From contig NZ_CP107995.1 of NCBI RefSeq assembly GCF_036116635.1, positions 8,680,001 to 8,744,000 of the forward strand: a stretch of DNA of 64,000 nucleotides, given 5' to 3'. Below the pieces are notes generated by a model, which was not told where the DNA came from, searched no databases, and was given only the letters and a program-made list of their open reading frames with translations. The translations under genes and the position numbers were made by a program. This document shows, one piece after another, positions 16,140 to 23,002 of this stretch. The stretch's first letter is position 1. Every line of letters begins with the position of its first letter. Source of the stretch: Amycolatopsis sp. NBC_00345. Its GTDB lineage: Bacteria; Actinomycetota; Actinomycetes; Mycobacteriales; Pseudonocardiaceae.

Positions 16140-16379
16140 TTGTCCACAGGGGCTCATCCCCAGGTGGAAGGGGGCGAAAAACATGAGCGAGCCGCTATAC
16201 CACACCTCGGGGAGGCTCAAACCAGTTGTCCACAGGAAGCTGAGTTATCCCCGGGGTTATCCACAGTTTTTCACGGTGATGGCCTAACGGGTGTCCACAA
16301 GTTGTGGGGATCCAGTGCGTCTGCACGTGCACATGTGGTGGCTGTGCACTAGTTGTCCACAGGGGTCTGGTTGTGCACA
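16140..16379 (+). promoter_or_regulatory. Cluster of DnaA boxes (possible datA-like titration locus)
   Basis: Four perfect boxes occur in 222 bp: TTGTCCACA at 16140-16148, 16226-16234 and 16353-16361, and TTATCCACA at 16257-16265. GTGTCCACA (16291-16299) and TTGTGCACA (16371-16379) differ by one base. TTATCCCCG (16245-16253) and TCATCCCCA (16154-16162) are weaker. All eight have the same orientation. Neither dnaA nor dnaN is adjacent, so this is probably not oriC. Non-origin DnaA-box clusters are known to titrate DnaA in E. coli (datA) and have been reported in Streptomyces. The right end overlaps the 3' end of the CGNR gene. Confidence 0.8.
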
Positions 16380-16834
16380 CCTGCTGCGCGGGCTCGCCAG
16401 GAGCGGGCCTTTTCGCGGTTGCCGCAGACGCGCATGGAGCACCAGGTGCGGGAGCGGTTGCGGGATTCGTCGTAGAAGGCCCACAGGCAGTCGTCCGCGG
16501 GGCAGATCTTCAGGCGGACCCAGTCGCCGCGGATGGTGAGGCGGGTGGTGGCCGTCAGGACTGCGGTGATGGCGTTGGGGGTCAGCAGGGTCGGGCCGTC
16601 GGTGGTCAGGGCGAAGTGGAGCGGGACGTCCAGCGGCCGGGGTGGCAGGCGGGGATCGCCGATGGCGGCGCGGAGGGCGTCACGCGCGGCGCGCGCATCG
16701 GCGGGCTCGCTGGGGGCGACGTTGTGCTCGGCGGACCAGCGGTGCCAGAGCTCCGGGTCGTCCAGCAGGTCCTCGTTCCGCTCGACGTCGACGGTATTGA
16801 GGAAGGCGACCACCAGGGAAGCGTCGGTGTGCAC
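16349..16834 (-). CDS. CGNR zinc-ribbon protein (second copy)
   Basis: The 161-residue protein has an ABATE-type N-terminal domain (LVVAFLNTVDVER) and a CGNR zinc ribbon with C111, C116, C132 and C137 and the signature CSMRVCGNREKARS. It is about 20 residues shorter than the copy at 170-718. The GTG at 16832-16834 lies six bases after a -10-like TACACT, which suggests a leaderless transcript. Its last codons lie inside the DnaA-box cluster. Confidence 0.85.
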   Translation of the reverse strand: MHTDASLVVAFLNTVDVERNEDLLDDPELWHRWSAEHNVAPSEPADARAARDALRAAIGDPRLPPRPLDVPLHFALTTDGPTLLTPNAITAVLTATTRLTIRGDWVRLKICPADDCLWAFYDESRNRSRTWCSMRVCGNREKARSWRARAAGVHNQTPVDN

Positions 16835-16927
16835 ACAACCAGTGTACGGGGAATGCTGGTTGCGAACCGCCCCACTAACTTCCATACTCGCCACAGCGGT
16901 TACCCGACTGGAGGGATGTTGACGAAG

Positions 16928-17290
16928 ATGGGTGCGATACCGACGTTCGGCAGTGTGTGCCTCGACTGCCCCGACCCGGCGGCCCTCGCCGGCTTCTACC
17001 GGGCGCTGCTTGACTGGGACGAACCCAAGATCGAAGACGGCTGGGTCACGCTCATCAATCCACAGGGTGGTGCGCGCCTGGAGTTCCAGCGTGTGGATGA
17101 CTACCGCGCGCCCGAGTGGCCGTCGCCGGACAAACCGCAGCAGGCGCACCTCGACCTGGATGTCACCGACCTCGAAGCGGCGCACGAGCGCGCGCTGGGC
17201 CTCGGCGCGAGGCTGCTCGACGACTCGCCGAAGACCTTCCGGGTGTACGCCGATCCGGTGGGTCACCCGTTCTGTCTGTGCGCCTGCTGA
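16928..17290 (+). CDS. VOC (glyoxalase/bleomycin-resistance fold) protein
   Basis: This roughly 120-residue protein follows the VOC layout: VCLDCPDPAALAGFYRALLDW, then GARLEFQRVDDY, HLDLDVTDLEAAHERALGLG and VYADPVGHPFCLC. Such proteins are small metal-dependent enzymes or binding proteins of varied function. GGAGGG at 16910-16915 directly abuts the ATG at 16916, so the second in-frame ATG at 16928 is preferred. The first would add MLTK. Confidence 0.8.
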   Translation: MGAIPTFGSVCLDCPDPAALAGFYRALLDWDEPKIEDGWVTLINPQGGARLEFQRVDDYRAPEWPSPDKPQQAHLDLDVTDLEAAHERALGLGARLLDDSPKTFRVYADPVGHPFCLCAC

Positions 17291-17323
17291 CGCTGGCGGC
17301 GAAAAATGCGTAGGCTCTGATAC

Positions 17324-17701
17324 GTGATTTGTCCGAAGTGTCAGAATCAGATGCGGACCGTCGACAAGAACGGGATCCACATCGACCAGTGCGACGGCTG
17401 CCGCGGCATCTTCCTCGACCGGGGCGAGTTGGAGCAGATCGTCGGGGCCGAAAGCTCCTATTACGGTCGGCAGCAGCAACCGCCGCCGCCGTACGGAGCC
17501 GGCGGGTCCCACGGGCGGCCTGACTCGCCGCAGCCGTACCGCGGCGGCGGTTACGCCGATTCGCCACGGCCTCACCGCGGGTACTCGGATTCACCCCGGC
17601 CCTACGGCGGCCACGGCTACTCCGACTCCCCGCGACCGTACGGCGGCGGCAACCACGGCGTCCGCCGCAAGCGCAGCTTCCTCGAGAACCTCTTCGACTG
17701 A
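17324..17701 (+). CDS. TFIIB-type zinc-ribbon protein with Tyr/Pro-rich repeats
   Basis: The 125-residue protein begins with a zf-TFIIB domain: CPKCQNQMRT and CDGCRGIFLDRGELEQI supply the four cysteines. The tail repeats the unit DSPRPYGG or DSPRPHRG with Tyr and Gly between copies, and ends in a basic stretch (GVRRKRSFLENLFD). The family is common but uncharacterised. It starts with the GTG at 17324, 33 bp after the VOC gene. Confidence 0.8.
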   Translation: MICPKCQNQMRTVDKNGIHIDQCDGCRGIFLDRGELEQIVGAESSYYGRQQQPPPPYGAGGSHGRPDSPQPYRGGGYADSPRPHRGYSDSPRPYGGHGYSDSPRPYGGGNHGVRRKRSFLENLFD

Positions 17702-17931
17702 GCCGGCTCGGGATCCGAGCCAGGGCGAGTTCGAGCCTGGGCCGACTCGAGTCGGCCTGGAGCTGAGCCGAGCCGCTTGTGGACTGGGCGGGCTGGACCG
17801 CGGGCGGCCCGAGTGTGAGCTGGTCCGAGGTTGTGCGAGTGCGAGCCGAACTCGGGTCGAGCCGCCGTGGGCTGGGCTGGGTCGAGTCCAAGCTGGCTCG
17901 GGTTGGTCCGGCGCCGAGTCCGAGTCCGAGT
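17702..17931 (+). repeat. Low-complexity GAGC/GAGT-rich intergenic tract
   Basis: This 230-base stretch is built from degenerate GAGCCGA/GAGTCCGA-type units. It contains a longer direct repeat: GAGTGTGAGCTGGTCCGAG near 17811 recurs as GAGTGTGAGCTGGTCTGAG near 17929. An open frame runs through it into the downstream kinase, but its biased composition makes coding unlikely. Confidence 0.5.
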
Positions 17932-18552
17932 GTGAGCTGGTCTGAGTTGGTTCTCGATCTCAGGATCTGTCCCGCCTGTGGCGATCGCGCCGAACGGCCG
18001 ATCGCTGAGGGCTCGACGTTGTCGTGTGGGCGGTGTGGGCATCGGTGGCCGTTCAGGCGGTTGCCGTTGTTCGCGCTTACTGGGCCGAGCGGGGCGGGCA
18101 AGTCGACCGTGGGGCCGGCGTTGGCTGCTCGGATGTGCGGTGACGTGGTGGTTCTGGAGCAGGACGTCCTCTGGACGGGCGCCCTGCGCGACGACGTTCC
18201 CGGCCACCCGGCCTTCCGCGCGGCCTGGCTGCGGATGGCGGCGATGCTGCACCAGAACGGCCGCCCGGTCGTGCTGTGCGGCACCGTCGCGCCGCCGGAG
18301 TTGGAGGCGTTGCCGGAGCGCGTTTTCTTCTCCGACGTTCACTATCTGGCGCTTGTCGCCGATCCGGCGGTGCTTCGGCGTCGTCTGCGGGCGCGGCCTG
18401 CCTGGCGTGAGTGGGATGAGGAGCGGATCGACGAGATGCTCGGCTTCACCGCCTGGATCCGCGGTCAGGTCGACCACTTCGACACGACCGACGTGCCGTT
18501 GGACGAGACTGTCGCTTACGTCGAGAAGTGGGTTCGCGCCGGGCTGGCTTGA
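17932..18552 (+). CDS. P-loop nucleotide kinase-like protein with N-terminal zinc ribbon
   Basis: The protein begins with a zinc ribbon (ICPACGDR and LSCGRCGHRW) followed by a Walker A motif, LTGPSGAGKSTVGPALA. Then come VVLEQDVLWTG and an LRARPAW segment resembling the lid region of small-molecule or NMP kinases. The substrate is unknown. The start is uncertain: the frame is open from 17779, but the first 50 codons are simple-sequence repeat. GTG 17932 or TTG 17947 are the likely starts. Confidence 0.7.
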   Translation: MSWSELVLDLRICPACGDRAERPIAEGSTLSCGRCGHRWPFRRLPLFALTGPSGAGKSTVGPALAARMCGDVVVLEQDVLWTGALRDDVPGHPAFRAAWLRMAAMLHQNGRPVVLCGTVAPPELEALPERVFFSDVHYLALVADPAVLRRRLRARPAWREWDEERIDEMLGFTAWIRGQVDHFDTTDVPLDETVAYVEKWVRAGLA

Positions 18553-18591
18553 ATCCCGCCGCAGCCAAGAAGCCCAAGAAGTCCAGAAACC

Positions 18592-19764
18592 TCAAGCAAC
18601 CAGCGGCCACCGCAGCCCGTCCGGCTCGTCGAGCCAGAACTCCTGGTGCGAGCCGTCCACGGTCAGGCCGAAGCGGTCACGCTCGGGCTTGCCCAGCGAC
18701 TTCCACAGCACGTACGCGCGTTCGGCCAGGTCCCACAGCGCGCGCGGGCCGCCTTGGGCGACCTCGAACGTCTCGCCCGCCTTGCGGCAGCGGACCCACG
18801 AGCCGTCGGGGTGGGTCAGCGCTATCGGGCCCGGGTCGGCGCGGGTCAGGACCACAGACGTGCCGCTGGACGGTTTTTCGCGGACCGGGTGCACGTCCGG
18901 CAGTTCCAGCGACGCGAAGAACTCGAACTTGCGCTCCGGCTTCACCAGCCGCGACATCGGCAGACGCGTGGGGCGCCAGTCCGCGTCGTCGGGAGCCGGC
19001 AGTGCTGCGGGTTCGGCGCGGCGGTGGGCGCGTAGCGGCATGAACCGGCCGTCGCGGGCCAGTACGCGGCCGGTGCCCTTCGCGCCTTCGCCCGCGACCA
19101 GGCGCACCAGGCCCGCGCCCAGCGGCCGGTTCAACGTCGTCACCACCAGACCGCCCGGCACGGTCTGCTCCAGCCACGCCGGCGGGATCGCCGAGACCGA
19201 CGCCGTGCACAGCACCCGGTCGAACAGCACGCCTGCCGGGAAGCCGAGCGCGCCGTCGCCCACCGCGCACGACGGCGCGTAGCCGCACGCTTGCAGGTGT
19301 TCGCGCGCTGCCGTCACCAGCTCGGCATCGATGTCCACAGTGGACACCTGGCCGGAGCCGCAGCGGTGGCTCAGCAGCCCCGCGTTGTACCCCGTGCCGG
19401 TGCCGATCTCCAGCACGCGCTGCCCGTCGCCCACGCGCAGCTCTTCGAGCATGATCGCCATGATCGCGGGCATGCTCGACGAGCTGCTGGGTATCCCGGG
19501 GACGGGGCCCCGGCGGGCCTCGTCCCAGAGCGACGGGTCGTCGTCCAGCTGGGTGACCAGTACTTCCGGCGAGTAGACCTGCTCCAGCCAGCCGGGGTCG
19601 CCGGCGTCCATCGCGGTCCAGCCGCGGTCGGACGGCAGGAAGAACCGCGGCAGGAACACGTGCCGTGGCACCGAACGGAAGGCCTCGACCCAGTGCGCGT
19701 CGTGCAGCACGTCCTGTTCGACGAGGTGCTTGACCAGCCGACGGCGCAGCCGTTGCGTGCCCAT
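18592..19764 (-). CDS. PCMT-type SAM-dependent O-methyltransferase
   Basis: This 390-residue protein resembles protein-L-isoaspartate methyltransferases over residues 1-220. RSVPRHVFLPRFF is the N-terminal PCMT element, SSSSMPAIMAIMLEEL is the substrate region, and VLEIGTGTGYNAGLL is SAM motif I. A C-terminal domain of about 170 residues (HPDGSWVRCRKAGETFEV onward) resembles extended PCMT-like enzymes linked to peptide modification. No precursor peptide is visible nearby. The ATG is at 19762-19764; upstream lies the XRE palindrome. Confidence 0.8.
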   Translation of the reverse strand: MGTQRLRRRLVKHLVEQDVLHDAHWVEAFRSVPRHVFLPRFFLPSDRGWTAMDAGDPGWLEQVYSPEVLVTQLDDDPSLWDEARRGPVPGIPSSSSSMPAIMAIMLEELRVGDGQRVLEIGTGTGYNAGLLSHRCGSGQVSTVDIDAELVTAAREHLQACGYAPSCAVGDGALGFPAGVLFDRVLCTASVSAIPPAWLEQTVPGGLVVTTLNRPLGAGLVRLVAGEGAKGTGRVLARDGRFMPLRAHRRAEPAALPAPDDADWRPTRLPMSRLVKPERKFEFFASLELPDVHPVREKPSSGTSVVLTRADPGPIALTHPDGSWVRCRKAGETFEVAQGGPRALWDLAERAYVLWKSLGKPERDRFGLTVDGSHQEFWLDEPDGLRWPLVA

Positions 19765-19804
19765 GGGCTCCACCGTAGCCGGGTGAGCGGCAACACACCC
19801 GATC

Positions 19805-19838
19805 GTTGCAAGCAGAGTGCTTGCAACAGCTAGCACTC
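19805..19838. promoter_or_regulatory. Perfect palindrome between methyltransferase and XRE genes
   Basis: GTTGCAAGCA-gag-TGCTTGCAAC (19805-19827) has exact ten-base arms. It overlaps a second inverted pair, GAGTGCT (19815-19821) and AGCACTC (19832-19838). It sits in the divergent region 38 bp before the XRE gene and is the probable autoregulatory operator of that regulator. Confidence 0.6.
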
Positions 19839-19875
19839 ACGCGTAGTGTCGATGGAGTCGCGAGGAGGTGACCGG

Positions 19876-20319
19876 ATGACAGAACCCGGCGGAGCCCAGG
19901 GCCCGATGGAGAAGGTCGCGGACATCGCTTCCGACATCGGCGAGTACATCCGCCAGCAGCGGAGCAGCGCGAAGATCTCGTTGCGGCAGCTGTCGAAACT
20001 CGCCGGAGTGTCCAATCCGTACCTGAGCCAGATCGAGCGCGGGGTCCGCAAGCCCAGCGCGGAGATCCTGCAGCAGATCGCCAAGGGCCTGCGCATCTCG
20101 GCCGAGGCGCTCTACGTGCAGGCGGGAATCCTCGACCTGCCTACGGGCGGCCCGGTGGGCGACTCGATCCGAGCCGACACCGAGCTGACCGAGCGGCAGA
20201 AACAGGTCCTGCTCGACGTCTACGAGTCCTTCCGACGCGAGAACGCCGCGGCCCGTCCAGCCGCGGAGGCACCCACAGCACAGACCACTACTGAAGACAT
20301 CACTGAGGAGTCGGCATGA
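19876..20319 (+). CDS. XRE-family regulator (Rv0474 counterpart)
   Basis: The 147-residue protein has an N-terminal Cro/CI helix-turn-helix: ISLRQLSKLAGVSNPYLSQI followed by ERGVRKPSAEILQQIAKGL, within about residues 25-80. Its C-terminal tail is acidic and Thr/Ala-rich. GAGGAGGTG precedes the ATG at 19876. The stop overlaps the next start (ATGA), coupling it to the HbhA-like gene as in mycobacteria, where Rv0474 precedes hbhA. Confidence 0.88.
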   Translation: MTEPGGAQGPMEKVADIASDIGEYIRQQRSSAKISLRQLSKLAGVSNPYLSQIERGVRKPSAEILQQIAKGLRISAEALYVQAGILDLPTGGPVGDSIRADTELTERQKQVLLDVYESFRRENAAARPAAEAPTAQTTTEDITEESA

Positions 20320-21017
20320 CCACGCCCACCACCAAGGACGTCCGCAAGGCCGTCGACAGCGCCCTCGAGCAGGTCCGCACCCCGCTGCTCGCCGCGCTCG
20401 GCGCCGGCAACCTGGCCAGCCAGGCCGTCGTGGACGCCGTCGCCAAGGCCCGCGAGAACGTGACCAAGAGCGGCGAGGCCGCCCGCAAGAACCTCGAGGA
20501 GATCCCGGCCGACGTCGAGGGCCTCCGCGAGAAGCTCGACCCGGCCGAGCTGCGCAAGGTCATCGACGAGTACACCGAGGCCGCGCTCAAGCTGTACAAC
20601 AAGCTGGCCGCGTCCGGCGAGCAGGCCTGGGACAAGATCGCGGCGCAGCCGCAGGTCAAGAAGGCCATCGACCAGCTGGAGGACGCGCTGTCCACGGCGC
20701 AGGAGCGCGTGGACGAGCTGACCGGCGAGACCCGTGAGCGCGTGGACGGCGTGCTGGCCAAGGTGACCAAGCGCACCCGCTCGGCCGGCGAGAAGGCCGC
20801 CCGCAAGGTGACCGAGGTCGCCGGCGAGACCGCGGACGCCGTCGAGGAGCTGGGCGGCGAGCTCGCCCACGAGACCCGCTCGGTCACCCGCAAGGCCGCC
20901 AACCGCACGGCGCCGAAGAGCACCAGCCCGGCGGCGCGGCGCACCACCACCAGCACCACCACGGCCACCAGCAGCACCGCGGCCAAGAAGCCGGCCGCGC
21001 CGAAGACCGACAAGTAA
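20316..21017 (+). CDS. hbhA: Heparin-binding hemagglutinin (HbhA)-like protein
   Basis: This 233-residue protein is almost entirely helical and probably coiled-coil from residue 5 to 190, with a C-terminal Lys/Ala/Thr/Pro-rich tail (KKPAAPKTDK). That layout matches mycobacterial HbhA, whose Lys-rich tail binds sulfated glycans and which also associates with the envelope and lipid inclusions. The tail here is shorter and richer in Thr. It is coupled to the XRE gene and followed by a strong terminator and DUF2516, keeping the Rv0474-Rv0476 order. Confidence 0.8.
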   Translation: MTTPTTKDVRKAVDSALEQVRTPLLAALGAGNLASQAVVDAVAKARENVTKSGEAARKNLEEIPADVEGLREKLDPAELRKVIDEYTEAALKLYNKLAASGEQAWDKIAAQPQVKKAIDQLEDALSTAQERVDELTGETRERVDGVLAKVTKRTRSAGEKAARKVTEVAGETADAVEELGGELAHETRSVTRKAANRTAPKSTSPAARRTTTSTTTATSSTAAKKPAAPKTDK

Positions 21018-21069
21018 GTACTGCTGCGGGAGAGGCCGGTGAGAACCGGACCCGGCCCGCACCAGGGTT

Positions 21070-21109
21070 CACTGGCCCCGGCACCCCGCGAGGTGTGCCG
21101 GGGCCAGTG
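21070..21109. terminator. Hairpin terminator after hbhA
   Basis: Fifteen-base perfect arms, CACTGGCCCCGGCAC (21070-21084) and its complement (21095-21109), enclose a ten-base loop. It lies 52 bp after the hbhA stop and before the codirectional DUF2516 gene. Confidence 0.8.
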
Positions 21110-21141
21110 TCGTCCGGGTGGCCTGCCGTAAGCTGGAAATC

Positions 21142-21435
21142 GTGTTGGTTAGCGTTTGGGTCCTCGCGGTCATCCACTGGGGCAGCGCCTTGGTCGGGCT
21201 CTTCGCCTTCCTGCACGCGCTGTTCCAGCGATCGGACGCCTACCCGGCCGCTGATCGCAAGACCAAGCCGATCTGGGCGCTCATCACCTTCGGCGCCACG
21301 CTCGCGTTGGCGCTCTTCTGGCTCCAGGACGCCGGGTTCATCTTCTGGGTGCCCGCGATGGCCGCCGTGCTCGTCTACCTGGTCGACGTGCGGCCGCGGC
21401 TGAACGAGGTCCAGCGCGGCAAGCGCAACTGGTAA
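21142..21435 (+). CDS. DUF2516 small membrane protein (Rv0476 counterpart)
   Basis: The product of about 97 residues has an N-terminal helix (VLVSVWVLAVIHWGSALVG), a polar loop (RSDAYPAADRKTKPIW) and two further helices ending in a basic tail (EVQRGKRNW). DUF2516 proteins follow hbhA in mycobacteria. The GTG at 21142 is chosen as the first codon before the hydrophobic helix. Function unknown. Confidence 0.8.
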   Translation: MLVSVWVLAVIHWGSALVGLFAFLHALFQRSDAYPAADRKTKPIWALITFGATLALALFWLQDAGFIFWVPAMAAVLVYLVDVRPRLNEVQRGKRNW

Positions 21436-21452
21436 AGCCCTAGTCTGGCGAA

Positions 21453-21998
21453 GTGACCACCTGGAACATCGCCGGGACCCTCACGGTCGTTCCCGCGCCC
21501 ACCCGTACCGACCTGCTCGCCGAACCCGTCGCGAAGGCGCTTGCCGCGCTCGCTTCGCCGGACGGCGTCGGCGTCACGGAGATCGATCCCGAGCTGGCCG
21601 ACACCGCCGCGTTCTGCGAGGCGTACGGCTCTCCGCTCGACGCGTCCGCGAACTGCGTGGTCGTGGCCGGCAAGCGCGCCGGCGAGGTCCGCTTCGCCGC
21701 CGCGATGGTGCTCGCCACCACCCGCGCCGACGTCAACGGTGTGATCAAGCGCCGCCTCGACGTGCGCAAGGCGTCGTTCGCGCCGATGGACGAGGCCGTT
21801 TCGCTCACCGGCATGGAGTACGGCGGCATCACGCCCGTCGGACTGCCTGCGGAGTGGCCGATCCTGATCGACGCCGCGGTCGCCGCCGCGCCGGAACTGG
21901 TGATCGGCAGCGGGATCCGCGGCAGCAAGCTGCTGATCTCCGGCGCCGCGCTCGCGTCGCTGCCGAACGCGGAGGTCATCGAGGGCCTCGCCCGGTGA
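21453..21998 (+). CDS. YbaK/EbsC-type aminoacyl-tRNA deacylase-like protein
   Basis: The 181-residue protein matches the YbaK/prolyl-tRNA editing fold: CVVVAGKRAGEVRFAAAMV, then KASFAPMDEAVSLTGMEYGG, ITPVGLPAEWPILID and GSGIRGSKLLISG. Free-standing members hydrolyse mischarged tRNAs. The first of three coupled genes, its stop overlaps the next start as GTGA. In this context it could act on an unusual amino acid handled by the two downstream enzymes; that link is inferred. Confidence 0.8.
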   Translation: MTTWNIAGTLTVVPAPTRTDLLAEPVAKALAALASPDGVGVTEIDPELADTAAFCEAYGSPLDASANCVVVAGKRAGEVRFAAAMVLATTRADVNGVIKRRLDVRKASFAPMDEAVSLTGMEYGGITPVGLPAEWPILIDAAVAAAPELVIGSGIRGSKLLISGAALASLPNAEVIEGLAR

Positions 21999-23002
21999 CG
22001 TCCGTCTGGATGCGGTACCTGTCCGGCGCGGACATCGACTCGCTCGGTGTCACGCACGCGGACATCGTCGGTGCGGTCGAGGACGTGCTGGTCGATCACG
22101 GGCACGGCGACGTCGTCTTCGAGCCGCGCACACACTTGGTGCCGGACAACGGCGGCAAGGGGCACTTCAACATTTTGCGCGGCCACCTGTCGGCGAAGCA
22201 GGTCAGCGGCGTGAAGGTGGTCGGCGACTTCGTCTCGAACTTCGAGCGCGGGCTGCCCAGCGAGATGGCGCTGATCCTGCTGCTCGACCCGGAGACGGGC
22301 ATGCCGCGCGCGATCGTCGACGGCACCATGATCACCGAGGCCCGCACCGGCGCGATGACGGCGGTGGGCGCGAAGTACCTGGCGCGGCCCGGTTCCAAGG
22401 TGCTCGGCCACGTCGGCGCGCGCGGCACGGCCTGGTGGAACGTGGTGCTGCTGGACTCGATCTTCGACTTCGACGAGATCCGGGTGACGAGCAAGCGGCC
22501 CGAATCGCGGGAGGACTTCGGGCGACGGTTGTCGGAGGAGCTCGGCAAGGAGGTCCGCGTCTGCGCTGACGCCGCCTCGACGCTCGACGGCGCCGACGTG
22601 CTCGTGGAGGCTTCGCGGCTGAACGAGCCGGAAGCATTGGTGCGCAAGGAGTTCCTGCGTCCGGGAACGTTCCTCGTCCCGTACGGCACGATCAGCGCGT
22701 TGGAGCTGACGCTGCTCGACGCCGTGGACAAGCTCGTGGTCGACAACTGGCGTGAGTCGCAGTCCGGCAACCCCCGGTTCGGCGCGCTGCGGCCGCAGCT
22801 GAACGCGGGCCTGCTCACCGAAGATGGGGTGTACGCGGAGATCGGCGACATCGTGGCGGGTAGCAAACCCGGCCGTGAGAACGACGACGAGCGCATCCTG
22901 TTCTGGCACCGCGGACTGTCCACAACGGACGTCGCCGTGGCGCACATGATCCTGCAGCGGGCCGAAGCGGCGGACGCCGGCACGATGCTGCCGTACCGAT
23001 GA
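21995..23002 (+). CDS. Ornithine cyclodeaminase / mu-crystallin family protein
   Basis: This 335-residue protein fits the OCD/mu-crystallin family: an N-terminal substrate domain with FEPRTHLVPDNGG, then VGDFVSNFERGLPSEMALILL and the Rossmann segment. The nucleotide loop reads LGHVGARGTAWWN rather than the usual GxGxQA, so cofactor use may differ. Members reduce imines or deaminate basic amino acids. The GTG at 21995 overlaps the upstream stop (GTGA) and its own stop overlaps the lyase start (ATGA). Confidence 0.8.
   Translation: MTSVWMRYLSGADIDSLGVTHADIVGAVEDVLVDHGHGDVVFEPRTHLVPDNGGKGHFNILRGHLSAKQVSGVKVVGDFVSNFERGLPSEMALILLLDPETGMPRAIVDGTMITEARTGAMTAVGAKYLARPGSKVLGHVGARGTAWWNVVLLDSIFDFDEIRVTSKRPESREDFGRRLSEELGKEVRVCADAASTLDGADVLVEASRLNEPEALVRKEFLRPGTFLVPYGTISALELTLLDAVDKLVVDNWRESQSGNPRFGALRPQLNAGLLTEDGVYAEIGDIVAGSKPGRENDDERILFWHRGLSTTDVAVAHMILQRAEAADAGTMLPYR

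Noticed and set aside
16140..16379. DnaA-box cluster as the chromosomal oriC or a plasmid origin
   Set aside because: dnaA, dnaN, parAB, rep and iteron-like genes are absent nearby, there are fewer boxes than in actinobacterial oriC regions, and no AT-rich unwinding element is evident.
19815..19838. GAGTGCT and AGCACTC as a CIRCE heat-shock operator
   Set aside because: The half-sites are in the opposite order to CIRCE, which reads AGCACTC, nine bases, GAGTGCT.
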